Assembly: GCF_028618695.1 (NCBI RefSeq)
Contig: NZ_JAQIVI010000455.1
Span: 1-15,754 of the forward strand
Reading direction: 5' to 3'
DNA from: Natrinema soli
GTDB lineage: Archaea > Halobacteriota > Halobacteria > Halobacteriales > Natrialbaceae
DNA: 15,754 nucleotides
The stretch's first letter is position 1. Each line of letters opens with the position of its first letter. The notes beneath the pieces are model-generated. The model was given only the letters and a program-made list of their open reading frames with translations. It was not told the origin of the DNA and searched no databases. Below, piece after piece: positions 7,829 to 14,790 of the stretch. The position numbers were made by a program, and so were the translations under genes.

Positions 7829-7842
7829 GTATAATTTAGTGC

Positions 7843-8064
7843 TCAGTGAGGAGCAACAGTTTGACCCGACTCACCGCATCGAATCGCGCAAGCGATACGT
7901 GAGCTCTCATATACGTGCTGAAACTTAGGATGGCGCTGTTGTGAGGTGTTTTGGAAGAAGTCCTGTGACGTACGGAGTTTCTTCCGGTGAATATTCACTG
8001 CCAGCACTGTTGTCAGTACCGTCAGCGCAACGGCCCCTGCGGTTGCGATTTCGTGCGGGGTTAC
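7843..8064 (-). pseudogene. Possible small membrane-protein remnant without a start codon
   Basis: Directly after the second NikR-like gene, a 73-codon open frame reads as AGAVALTVLTTVLAVNI, a plausible membrane helix, followed by the basic HRKKLRTSQDFF and a soluble tail ending at TGA 7843-7845. The first codon after the in-frame stop region is GTA (8064-8062), overlapping the TAA of the NikR gene where an ATG or GTG would be expected. The only in-frame GTG codons lie inside the hydrophobic stretch. I do not recognise a family. It may be a decayed gene that followed the regulator, or chance. Confidence 0.3.
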
Positions 8065-8492
8065 TGCTCACTGATCTTTGCGTTCATTACATCAACGGGT
8101 ACAACCGTATATTCGACTAAGACTGACTCGTCTGCTCCTCGGACCGTCCCAATAAATCGCAGGACGTTGTCGTACGCGGCTTCGATGACGAACGTCTCGA
8201 CACAGCCCGCGTTGCCGTCGAGGCAGTTATGTGAGTTCGACCGAATCGAGGTTTCGAACTTGTGGCGAATATCCATCATCCGGCGTTCGATCTCCGGTTC
8301 GTCGTATCCGAAGACGGCAGTAACCGTCGCCAATACCCGCCGATCCTCGTAGTCTGTCTCTTGGTACTCTTCGAGCAATGACTGGCACGCTTCGCGAATA
8401 ACCTCACTCCGTCCGCTGTAGCCGTGCTCTTCCGCAAACGTATCGAGATCGTCCCGAAGTCGCTCTGTCATCGAGGAGCTCACGATGAGCAT
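8061..8492 (-). CDS. NikR-family ribbon-helix-helix regulator, ligand variant H/H/C/C
   Basis: 143 residues with an intact ribbon-helix-helix domain (strand LIVSSSM, then TERLRDDLDTFAEEHGYSGR and SEVIREACQSLLEEY) and a NikR-type C-terminal domain. Alignment with E. coli NikR ligands 76/87/89/95 gives His77, His88, Cys90 and Cys97. The third ligand is cysteine, and the loop to the last cysteine is one residue longer than usual (CLDGNAGC). A two-His, two-Cys site would suit zinc, copper or cobalt as well as nickel; this is inference. It lies 77 bases downstream of the NitT/TauT ATPase on the same strand with its own promoter and a palindrome in the gap. ATG 8492 is used because Met8 (8471) would delete the DNA-contacting strand. 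Confidence 0.87.
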   Translation of the reverse strand: MLIVSSSMTERLRDDLDTFAEEHGYSGRSEVIREACQSLLEEYQETDYEDRRVLATVTAVFGYDEPEIERRMMDIRHKFETSIRSNSHNCLDGNAGCVETFVIEAAYDNVLRFIGTVRGADESVLVEYTVVPVDVMNAKISEQ

Positions 8493-8516
8493 ATATTAAA
8501 AATCATCTCAAGGATA

Positions 8517-8536
8517 ATAGAGATACCGTTCTCTAT
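8517..8536. promoter_or_regulatory. Candidate operator: perfect palindrome ATAGAGA-N6-TCTCTAT
   Basis: A perfect 7-base inverted repeat with a 6-base spacer lies in the 77-base gap before the second NikR-like gene. On the minus strand an AT-rich TATA-like stretch (AATTATTAAC, about 8551-8542) precedes it, so the expected transcription start (~26 bases on) falls inside the palindrome. That is a typical repressor position and would allow autoregulation by the ribbon-helix-helix protein. It differs in sequence and spacing from the E. coli NikR operator. Confidence 0.45.
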
Positions 8537-8569
8537 ACGTATTGTTAATAATTTCTCCGCAATAGAGTG

Positions 8570-9358
8570 TCAGTGACTAGTGTCAACCGGATTCCCGAGT
8601 TCATTCCTGATTCGCGCGACGTAGTCCACGAAGTCGTGAGCCGTCCGGTTACGTGGGTGCTCTAGGTCGATGGAGACGGTCGACTGCACAGTCCCTGGGT
8701 TAGCGTCCATGACGACCACGCGATCAGCTAGCATCACCGCCTCGTCGATGTCGTGCGTGACGAACACGATGGTCTGTCCGGTCTGCGTCCAGATGTCGAG
8801 CAATTCGGAGTGTAAGCGGTCGCGCGTCCAAGCGTCGACACTGCCGAACGGTTCGTCCATCAACAGGATCTCCGGATCGACAGCGAGGGCGCGAGCAATG
8901 CCGACGCGTTGTTTCATCCCGCCGGACAGTTCCTTCGGATATGCGTCTCCGAATCCGTCGAGCCCCACCAGGCCGATCAACTCCCGGACCCGTGCCTCGC
9001 AGTCGGGGCAATCACACGCAGGCCGGTCGAGGCCAAACCGGACATTTCCACGGACAGTTCGCCAGGGGAACAGTGCGTATTCCTGAAAGACCATCCCCCT
9101 GTTCAGCCCAGGACCGGTAACCGGGTCTCCACCGACCAGTATCGACCCATCATCCGGATCGTCGAGCCCGGCGATTGCCCGCAACAGCGTAGTCTTCCCA
9201 CAACCGGACGGACCGACGACACAGCAGAATTCACCTTCCGCAACCGAGAACGAGACGTCTGCGAGCGCTTGCGTCGACTCGTACGATCTGCTGACGTTCT
9301 GGACAGTGATCTTCTCGCTGGACTCTCGGCTGGTGGACGAGTCCGTACTCAGCGCCAT
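8570..9358 (-). CDS. NitT/TauT-type ABC transporter ATP-binding protein
   Basis: ATPase of a nitrate/sulfonate/taurine-class importer (NrtD/SsuB/TauB group), 262 residues. Walker A GPSGCGKT at 49-56, Q-loop Gln92 (FQEYALFPW), signature LSGGMKQR at 144-151, Walker B ILLMDEP at 164-170 with the D-loop FGSVDAWTR after it, and H-loop His202. Unusually, the helical subdomain contains CDCPDC (115-120), a compact three-cysteine cluster that could bind metal or just be a lineage trait. Its start overlaps the permease end by ten bases. Last gene of the three-gene importer operon; a NikR-like gene follows. The substrate class cannot be read from the ATPase. Confidence 0.93.
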   Translation of the reverse strand: MALSTDSSTSRESSEKITVQNVSRSYESTQALADVSFSVAEGEFCCVVGPSGCGKTTLLRAIAGLDDPDDGSILVGGDPVTGPGLNRGMVFQEYALFPWRTVRGNVRFGLDRPACDCPDCEARVRELIGLVGLDGFGDAYPKELSGGMKQRVGIARALAVDPEILLMDEPFGSVDAWTRDRLHSELLDIWTQTGQTIVFVTHDIDEAVMLADRVVVMDANPGTVQSTVSIDLEHPRNRTAHDFVDYVARIRNELGNPVDTSH

Positions 9359-10191
9359 GCGAGCACCCTCCGTTCGACGAGTCGGAACCCGACGTCCATA
9401 CAGAGGAACGCCAGGCTGATCAGGAACATGTACGCGACGCTGGTCGCCATCGCGAGGTTGTTCGAGGCGTTAATGATCTCGTAGCCGACGCCAGGTGCGC
9501 CGAACAGTTCGGCCCCGACAACGATCATCCAGCACCGACCGATGCTGGTCCGGAACCCCGTCAACACCTGGGGAGCGGCGCTCGGGAGTGCGACGAGTTT
9601 CAGCATCGAGAGGTCACGTTCCACGCCGAGCGTCGACGCGGCATCGGTTAGCTCGCTCGAGACATCTTCGACGCCACCATACGCGCCGTAGAAGTTGATC
9701 CAGAATGCACCGACGAAGACGATGAACGCCGCGCCGGTGTGGTGGATGCCGAACCAGACGATCGCGAAGACAACCCACGCCAGCGGTGGAATCGGCCGCA
9801 GCACTCGGACGAGTGGCCGTAACCAGTCGTCGAGCATCCCGTTCCAGCCCATTGCCAACCCGAGCGAGATCCCACAGCTAGCACCGAGGAGGAGGCCAGG
9901 AACGTAATGGAACAACGTCTCTGCGAGGTGCGCGAGACCCGTTGGAAGTACTAGCTCCGCCCCGAAGAGAGGGACTACAACCGCAGTTGAAGTTACGAAC
10001 AGGTCGACGAACGCGCGCACCGAATCGACCGGCCCCGGAACCAAATACGACGGCTGGGTCGTCATTGAGCCGACCCACCAGACGAGGAGGAACACCAGCA
10101 GACCGCCCAGCCCGCGCAGATACCTCCGTACGCCTCCCTCGAATCGGGCCGCGACCACCGTGTTGGAACTGGTGTCGGTTTGGCAGCTCAT
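9349..10191 (-). CDS. NitT/TauT-type ABC transporter permease
   Basis: Integral membrane subunit of the importer, 280 residues, usual length for SsuC/TauC/NrtB. Hydrophobic segments include [15 protein letters not shown] (29-43), [49 protein letters not shown] and a C-terminal [18 protein letters not shown]. The cytoplasmic coupling loop is clear: [14 protein letters not shown] followed by [17 protein letters not shown], the EAA-type motif that contacts the ATPase. The motif RPIPPLAW is typical of this subfamily. It starts at ATG 10191, overlapping the stop of the binding-protein gene by one base (TAATG). It forms the pore with the ATPase at the inner face and the lipoprotein outside. Confidence 0.93.
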   Translation of the reverse strand: MSCQTDTSSNTVVAARFEGGVRRYLRGLGGLLVFLLVWWVGSMTTQPSYLVPGPVDSVRAFVDLFVTSTAVVVPLFGAELVLPTGLAHLAETLFHYVPGLLLGASCGISLGLAMGWNGMLDDWLRPLVRVLRPIPPLAWVVFAIVWFGIHHTGAAFIVFVGAFWINFYGAYGGVEDVSSELTDAASTLGVERDLSMLKLVALPSAAPQVLTGFRTSIGRCWMIVVGAELFGAPGVGYEIINASNNLAMATSVAYMFLISLAFLCMDVGFRLVERRVLAWR

Positions 10192-11216
10192 TACTGGATA
10201 GTGTCGTAGGGGTCGAACGCGAACAGGTTCTCAGCCGCGATCGGTTCCTCGATGTTGCCGACGTTCGCGACGAACTCACCCATCGTCGCGGCCTGGTCGG
10301 TGATCGCGTGGGGATCCGAGAGGAAATCAGACGCCTGTGAGTCCATGGCAGCCTTAGCGAGATCCTCGCTCACTCCGGACCCGATCACCGACGCAGCGTC
10401 GGCAGCGGCTGCATCCGGTGAGTCTGCCGTGAACTCGGTTGCCGCTATATGCTGTTCGACCAGCGATTGCGAGACATCGCTGTCATCGATCACTTGCTGG
10501 TTTGCGAATAGCACCGTGACCGGGTGGTTTTCTAGTATCTTCCCGGACCAGGCGAGTTCGGTGAAGCCGTCATTCTGGCCGATGATCGTCGCGAACGGCT
10601 CTTGGATGATCGTCGCATCGATGTCGCCCGATTGGATCGTCTGGACCGCCTTTGCCGGGGGGACTTTCGACTTGTTGATGACGGCGTCCATCTCACCGAT
10701 GTCGAGGTCCTCTTGAATCCAGTACCGAAGCACGATATCGGGAACGCTCCCGTCCGGAGGGGCACCGAATCGTATCTTGCGGCCATGCTCTTGCTCGAAG
10801 TGCTCGAATGCGTCTGGCCCTTCCTGTTCGTACAGATCGACGAGTTCGGTTGTCGCCATGATCTTGAAGCCATTTCTCGAGTTTGCCGCGAGAATACCGG
10901 CGTCGGTGCCCTTGTCGACGAGTACCATTGCCGGAGTAATTCCAAAGAGCGCAACGTCAACGTCGCCGCTGGCGAACGCCTTGACGACGTTTGGTCCAGA
11001 GCTGAATCGCTCGATAGTGACATCTGCTGGGATCTCGTCGTAGTGGCTCTCTTGTTCCATCACGTAGTGTTGCATGTTTGGATATATCGGGACGTACGCG
11101 ACAGTCACGGAGTCGAGTAACCCACCTCCTTGCCCGATACAGCCAGCGATTCCCGTCGTAGCCACCGTGGTTGTGCCTGCCTTCTGGAGCAGTCTTCGGC
11201 GCGAGGTTTGAACCAT
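10191..11216 (-). CDS. NitT/TauT-type ABC transporter substrate-binding lipoprotein
   Basis: Solute receptor of the SsuA/NMT1-like class, 341 residues. The N-terminus has a twin-arginine signal (SRRRLLQ at 5-11) and a lipobox ending at Cys26 (GIAGC). The mature body shows the family's pattern: VTVAYVPIYPNMQHYVMEQ, FASGDVDVALFGITPAMVLV, a helix-rich AVQTIQSGDIDATIIQEPFA, and NLFAFDPYDTIQ at the C-terminus. First gene of the importer operon; TAATG overlap with the permease. Family substrates range over nitrate, sulfonates, taurine and pyrimidine precursors of thiamine. Nothing in the sequence selects one. Its position between two NikR-family genes makes a metal or metal-complex an interesting but unproven option. 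Confidence 0.92.
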   Translation of the reverse strand: MVQTSRRRLLQKAGTTTVATTGIAGCIGQGGGLLDSVTVAYVPIYPNMQHYVMEQESHYDEIPADVTIERFSSGPNVVKAFASGDVDVALFGITPAMVLVDKGTDAGILAANSRNGFKIMATTELVDLYEQEGPDAFEHFEQEHGRKIRFGAPPDGSVPDIVLRYWIQEDLDIGEMDAVINKSKVPPAKAVQTIQSGDIDATIIQEPFATIIGQNDGFTELAWSGKILENHPVTVLFANQQVIDDSDVSQSLVEQHIAATEFTADSPDAAAADAASVIGSGVSEDLAKAAMDSQASDFLSDPHAITDQAATMGEFVANVGNIEEPIAAENLFAFDPYDTIQ

Positions 11217-11348
11217 CAGTGTTACTAATAATGCTACTGATTATAATAACATCTACGATTTAATAGCGAAGAGTTAATACTAGACGTGGGAGATAGGTGT
11301 ATATCTTACTAGGCTCAGATTGGATTCACCGAAAAAGCCAGGGCTGAA
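11217..11348 (-). promoter_or_regulatory. Promoter region of the NitT/TauT importer operon
   Basis: On the minus strand TTATTATAATC (11249-11239) lies ~26 bases before ATG 11216, fitting a TATA box for a leaderless message; TATTAAATC (11264-11256) is an alternative. Farther upstream, AGATA-N6-TATCT (11291-11306) is a short inverted repeat with the same 6-base spacer as the palindrome before the second NikR-like gene. It is short enough to be chance. Confidence 0.45.
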
Positions 11349-11657
11349 TCAGTTCAGAGCGGCGAGCGGGGCGAGGTCATCCACCAGCAACACAGAGTAG
11401 TCGATTGTGAGCGTATCCTTCGTCGCCTGAATCTTCCCAACAAATGTTGAGATCTCTTCAAGCGACCCCGCTAACACGAACAGTTCCATACAGTGATGAT
11501 CCCCAACATGGCTGTGGAAGTTCGAGGCGACGATGTCCTCGTGCTCATGACGAAGGTGCATCATTTTTTCCTCGACGCTTGTTGTCTCATAATCGAAAAC
11601 TACTATGACAACTCCCATCAGGTCACGGTCTTCGAGTTTTTGGTCTTCAACTTCAAC
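11349..11657 (-). pseudogene. nikR: NikR lacking its DNA-binding domain (canonical H/H/H/C metal site)
   Basis: From ATG 11618, 89 residues match the C-terminal nickel-binding domain of NikR with all four ligands: by alignment with E. coli 76/87/89/95 they are His24, His35, His37 and Cys43 ([15 protein letters not shown]). The in-frame codons just upstream of the ATG (about 11619-11657: [12 protein letters not shown]) still resemble the linker of haloarchaeal NikR, but no ribbon-helix-helix domain is found in any frame before the 3' end of the HTH regulator gene at 11666. So a full NikR gene has lost its first ~45 codons at a breakpoint near 11657-11670. What remains might still be expressed from ATG 11618 as a free tetramerising nickel domain, but it cannot bind DNA by itself. 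It is 132 bases upstream of the importer operon, same strand. Confidence 0.8.
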
Positions 11658-11665
11658 GTCACGCG

Positions 11666-12301
11666 CTATGCGGACGCTCTGGTGACGAACTCGGTAACGA
11701 TTCGTTTTTCGGCCCGCTGAAGCAGTTTACTCATCGACGATTTGTTGATGTCGAACGTTTCTGCTAACTCGGTGAGCGTGCAGCGTCGAGTTGCCTCGTA
11801 GTACCCACGTTCGACTGCTTCAGTAACCACCTGCCATTGGCGCTCCGTAAGCACCTCGCTTGGGTTATATGAGTGGGTTAGTGAGACGATTTCATACGGA
11901 ATGTCAACGTCCGTTATTTCATCCAAATATCCCGACAATTGGTCCTGTGGAGCCGTTAATTGGGCCGAATACCACCCGTTTTGAAGGCTAACGGGATACT
12001 GTGGAACAGTCCCCGACGATATGAGTGCCTCGTATGACTCCGTCATCCGACTCGTGAACTGGAATACCACCATCTGATCATCCGTATGGAGTAGTTCGCA
12101 CGACTCTACTTCGGATCTCTCTTCGACAGTTTCCATTATTCTCCTCCCATCTTGTGTCCGTACTTCGACAATCCCGAGCAAACCGTTGTTTATGGGAATC
12201 GTCGCTGACACGTTAAACATCGCCTCTGGAAACTCTGTTGAGAGAATAGCCAGCCAATCTGTAACCTCCGCTGCGTTGATCTTCAGCCGTAGATGGGCCA
12301 T
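11666..12301 (-). CDS. HTH_10 (bacterio-opsin activator-type) transcriptional regulator
   Basis: Haloarchaeal regulator of the Bat/HTH_10 group, 211 residues from ATG 12301. The C-terminal HTH_10 domain is at about residues 151-204: [18 protein letters not shown], then [19 protein letters not shown] and [10 protein letters not shown]. The first ~145 residues are a sensor or partner domain with alternating strands; I do not recognise a ligand-binding motif. The frame is open upstream to 12433, but ATG 12301 is favoured: a TATA-like ATATTTAAG (about 12336-12328) lies ~28 bases before it, giving a leaderless message. Divergent from the short-chain dehydrogenase, so it may regulate that gene. Its stop lies at the breakpoint of the truncated NikR gene, so its last few residues may be non-native. 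Confidence 0.87.
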   Translation of the reverse strand: MAHLRLKINAAEVTDWLAILSTEFPEAMFNVSATIPINNGLLGIVEVRTQDGRRIMETVEERSEVESCELLHTDDQMVVFQFTSRMTESYEALISSGTVPQYPVSLQNGWYSAQLTAPQDQLSGYLDEITDVDIPYEIVSLTHSYNPSEVLTERQWQVVTEAVERGYYEATRRCTLTELAETFDINKSSMSKLLQRAEKRIVTEFVTRASA

Positions 12302-12432
12302 CTCGCTGAGCTTAGATTGCGTAGTACTTAAATATGGAAACCGATTTCCAGCTGAGACTACGATGATTGCACGGCAAATACGTATGCGATGAAACCACAC
12401 AAACTCGTGACAACACCGACTGAGAAGCAACA

Positions 12433-13206
12433 ATGAGCCTTGAAACCACTGTTGGCGGTACGACTGTACTTATAACGGGGGCATCAAGTGGAATCGGAGA
12501 AGTCGTCGCTAAACGATTTGCCGCTAATGGAGCAAACATTGTGATCTGCTCTCGTAACCAGGAAAATGTCGATCCCGTTGCCGAACAGATACGAGACTCA
12601 GGGAGCAATACGCTCGCTGTTGAATGCGACGTGACCGATCGTGAGGCCGTTGAACGACTTATCACTGCCACAGTCGAAGAATTCGGCACCATAGATACAC
12701 TCATCAACAACGCCGGTACGAGGTTCATGTCCGACTTCAATGACATTTCGGAGGAGGAGTGGAAGACTGTCATTGATGTCAATCTCCATGGGACATATCA
12801 CTGTACGCAGGCTGCTGGCAAGCATCTAAAGGAGGCCAGTGGAACTGTGATTAACTTCGGTCTTTCCAGCGCTGCAAACCAGCGCGGGACGCCATCTCTA
12901 AGCCATTATAGCGCCGCGAAGGCTGCCGTAATCAATCTCACAACTACATTAGCATACGAATGGGCAGTCGATAATGTCAGAGTCAACTGTATCGCGCCAG
13001 GTTTCGTTGCGACTCCAGCTGTTGAAACCGGATTAGGAATCTCTGCGGCGGAGATCAACCGTACTGAAATTAAGCGGTCCATCGCACTTCCTGAAGAGAT
13101 CGCCAATGTCGCGTTATTTCTCGCAGGACCTGATTCATCTCATATCGTCGGCGAGACCATTACTGTCGATGGCATTCCTCGAATTGAGGAGACGCCTGAA
13201 CTCTGA
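12433..13206 (+). CDS. Short-chain dehydrogenase/reductase (SDR) family oxidoreductase
   Basis: Classical SDR of 257 residues, FabG-like, NAD(P)-dependent. Cofactor motif TGASSGIG at 15-22, Arg41 after the second strand (ICSRN), which favours NADP(H), Asp67 in CDVTD, NNAG at 92-95, Asn117 in DVNLHG, catalytic Ser145/146 in the FGLSSA stretch, Tyr159 and Lys163 in YSAAK, and PGFVATP at 189-195. The near-terminal ITVDGIP segment replaces the usual VDGG. The substrate is unknown. Base composition is more AT-rich than in the left-hand genes. It has no same-strand partner and is divergent from the HTH_10 regulator with 131 bases between them. A weak TATA-like AAATACGTAT lies about 55 bases before the start. 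Confidence 0.92.
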   Translation: MSLETTVGGTTVLITGASSGIGEVVAKRFAANGANIVICSRNQENVDPVAEQIRDSGSNTLAVECDVTDREAVERLITATVEEFGTIDTLINNAGTRFMSDFNDISEEEWKTVIDVNLHGTYHCTQAAGKHLKEASGTVINFGLSSAANQRGTPSLSHYSAAKAAVINLTTTLAYEWAVDNVRVNCIAPGFVATPAVETGLGISAAEINRTEIKRSIALPEEIANVALFLAGPDSSHIVGETITVDGIPRIEETPEL

Positions 13207-13755
13207 TTACTAACCGCGACTGGTAAAAATCAACTTATAGATCCTCCGCCAGAACATCAGCATTCTATCAAATATTCAATACAGAATGGGTTCTCGTGCT
13301 GCTAGATTGACCGGTTCGTCGGTGACCTTGAACTCCACAAGCAACTCCGTGAAGGGGTGGATTTCTGTTCTGCACTCCCATTTTATCTAAAGGCCGGTGT
13401 CGACGTCGAAATGGACTACGCGACGATTCTCATAGTTGGTGAATGTGTCAAGATCGTTTGCTCAGTACTGCTTCCGCCGGATTGGCGCTCTACACCAACT
13501 CGGGTCGCCCGTCGTAAGTGACGCACTCCGCGAGACGACGAATTTTGAGATATTTTGGCGTGTTTGATGAGAATTGACCGAGAGGAAAGTTGGATTCACA
13601 ATAATTCGTCCGATCAAACAACAGTCAATCCAGATAATTCACGAAAATGGTCCAGCCTCCGAAATTGTGGTTCTATGATGTGGCGCAACGCGTATAGTAG
13701 GACGTATTCGAGGCAGCAGTTTCGCCCGTGATTCCAGTTGGTCGAATCGCTCCAC
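13207..13755. other. Gene-poor stretch with one unidentified open frame
   Basis: Between the SDR gene and the repeat element I see no recognisable gene. On the plus strand a 71-codon frame (13306-13521) is open from just after a TAG to TGA 13519-13521 and reads protein-like (FVGDLELHKQLREGVDF, later LPPDWRSTPTRVARRK), but it has no early start codon; GTG 13357 is the first. It may be the tail of a decayed gene. No family is recognised. The rest is AT-rich. Confidence 0.3.
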
Positions 13756-13969
13756 GATAGCCACTGAAACGGTTTACACACTGATCGCATAGTCCGCGGT
13801 TCTCGCTCACTCTGTTCGCTCACGGCTCGCTCCGCTCACCGTTCGCATTCCCGCGGTTCTCGCTCACTGCGTTCGCTCTGAACCGCGCCTCGCTCCGAAC
13901 CGCGCATCGCTCCGAACCACGCTCCCATCGTGCGATCAGGTGTGCAGTGACCTTCAGTGGCTACTATAG
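13756..13969. mobile_element. MITE-like element with inverted ends upstream of the TBP gene
   Basis: The left end (13756-13789) and right end (13931-13969) are inverted copies of one ~35-39 base sequence: both carry TAGCCACTGAA at the outer side and CTGATCGCA at the inner side when read inward. The outer core is at 13758-13768 and its complement at 13954-13964. The ~140 bases between them encode nothing and are filled with GC-rich short repeats. The same end sequence recurs downstream of the TBP gene. I cannot assign an IS family, and no clear target duplication is visible. Confidence 0.6.
13794..13928. repeat. GC-rich direct and short tandem repeats inside the MITE-like element
   Basis: CCGCGGTTCTCGCTCACT occurs at 13794 and again at 13851, each followed by a GTTCGCT (57-base period). 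Then a ~17-base unit beginning GAACCGCGC and ending TCGCTCC repeats about three times with changes (13880 to ~13925). CGCGGTT at 13852 can also pair with AACCGCG at 13881. Confidence 0.7.
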
Positions 13970-14056
13970 AACCAGTGAAGCGCTCGGTTCTGGCAGAGGT
14001 AGTCGCAAATCGCACCGCTCACTTTTTCTCTTATTCTGACAGAGCCAGTACGCAGG

Positions 14057-14064
14057 TTTATAAG
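14057..14064 (+). promoter_or_regulatory. TATA box of the TBP gene
   Basis: TTTATAAG lies about 32 bases before ATG 14092, predicting a transcript with a leader of only a few bases. A second AT-rich run (CTTTAAATAC, 14065-14074) is adjacent but would place the start inside the gene. The promoter begins about 90 bases after the end of the MITE-like element. Confidence 0.6.
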
Positions 14065-14091
14065 CTTTAAATACATCTTTTTGAACGTCTT

Positions 14092-14652
14092 ATGGCTGAC
14101 CCGAAGGAATCCATCAACATCGAAAACGTGGTGGCGTCGACCGGCATCGGGCAGGAACTCGATCTCCAGAGCGTCGCAATGGACCTCGAGGGGGCCGACT
14201 ACGACCCCGAACAGTTCCCCGGTCTCGTCTACCGCACCCAGAATCCCAAGTCCGCCGCACTGATCTTCCGTTCGGGGAAGATCGTCTGTACTGGCGCGAA
14301 AAGCACCGAAGCCGTCCACGAGAGTCTAAATATCGTCTTCGACGAACTTCGTGAACTCAATATCCAGGTCGAAGCGGATCCTGAGATCATCGTCCAAAAC
14401 ATCGTCAGCAGCGCTGATCTCGGCCGCAACCTCAACCTGAACGCGATCGCAATCGGTCTCGGCCTCGAGAATATCGAATACGAACCAGAGCAGTTCCCCG
14501 GACTCGTGTATCGCCTCGATGAGCCGAAAGTCGTTGCTCTCCTCTTCGGCTCCGGGAAACTTGTTATCACCGGCGGGAAGAAGGTGGAAGACGCCAATCA
14601 GGCCGTCGATGTGATCGTTACCCGCCTCGAGGATCTCGGCCTGCTCGAGTAA
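14092..14652 (+). CDS. tbp: TATA-box-binding protein (TBP)
   Basis: Archaeal general transcription factor that binds the TATA box and recruits TFB and RNA polymerase. 186 residues, the standard length. The two-fold repeated saddle is plain: INIENVVASTGIG (8-20) corresponds to IIVQNIVSSADLG, and QFPGLVYR appears in both halves. GKIVCTGAKS in the first half pairs with GKLVITGGKK in the second, both DNA-contacting strand regions. It ends DLGLLE, as in other haloarchaeal TBPs. Nothing is missing, so it should be functional. Haloarchaea often keep several TBP genes; this one stands alone with no TFB beside it and is bracketed by related inverted-repeat elements, which suggests an extra, possibly mobile, copy. 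Whether it is the main or an accessory TBP cannot be told here. Confidence 0.97.
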   Translation: MADPKESINIENVVASTGIGQELDLQSVAMDLEGADYDPEQFPGLVYRTQNPKSAALIFRSGKIVCTGAKSTEAVHESLNIVFDELRELNIQVEADPEIIVQNIVSSADLGRNLNLNAIAIGLGLENIEYEPEQFPGLVYRLDEPKVVALLFGSGKLVITGGKKVEDANQAVDVIVTRLEDLGLLE

Positions 14653-14706
14653 CGCCTCTTCTTCCGTCGCTGAACCGTTTTGCTTGTACTTACCCTCTTC
14701 AAGGCG

Positions 14707-14790
14707 TATAGTAACAACTGAGACGATTCATGCTCTGATCGTATCGCAGACATGCGATCAGGTTTGCAAATCGTTTCAGTGACTGCTATA
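14707..14790. mobile_element. Short palindromic MITE-like element downstream of the TBP gene
   Basis: The left arm (14707-14741) and right arm (14754-14790) form a long imperfect inverted repeat around a 12-base centre: outer TATAGTAACAACTGAGACGA against inner-to-outer TCGTTTCAGTGACTGCTATA, with CTGATCG and CGATCAG at the centre. The arm sequence is the same family as the ends of the element at 13756-13969 (shared GCGATCAGG and TTCAGTG cores). Confidence 0.6.

Noticed and set aside
7953..7985. Inverted repeat GGAAGAA / TTCTTCC
   Set aside because: Seven-base stem with a 19-base loop in noncoding DNA; no promoter or gene end to give it meaning.
12302..12433. N-terminal extension of the HTH_10 frame to 12433
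   Set aside because: Covers the promoter region and a TATA-like box; overlaps the start of the divergent SDR gene.
13614..13823. 69-codon minus-strand frame across the left end of the MITE-like element
   Set aside because: Runs through the inverted repeat and simple-sequence DNA; no recognisable protein features.
13794..13928. Possible CRISPR array
   Set aside because: Repeat units are irregular, adjacent without unique spacers of constant length, and no cas gene is present.
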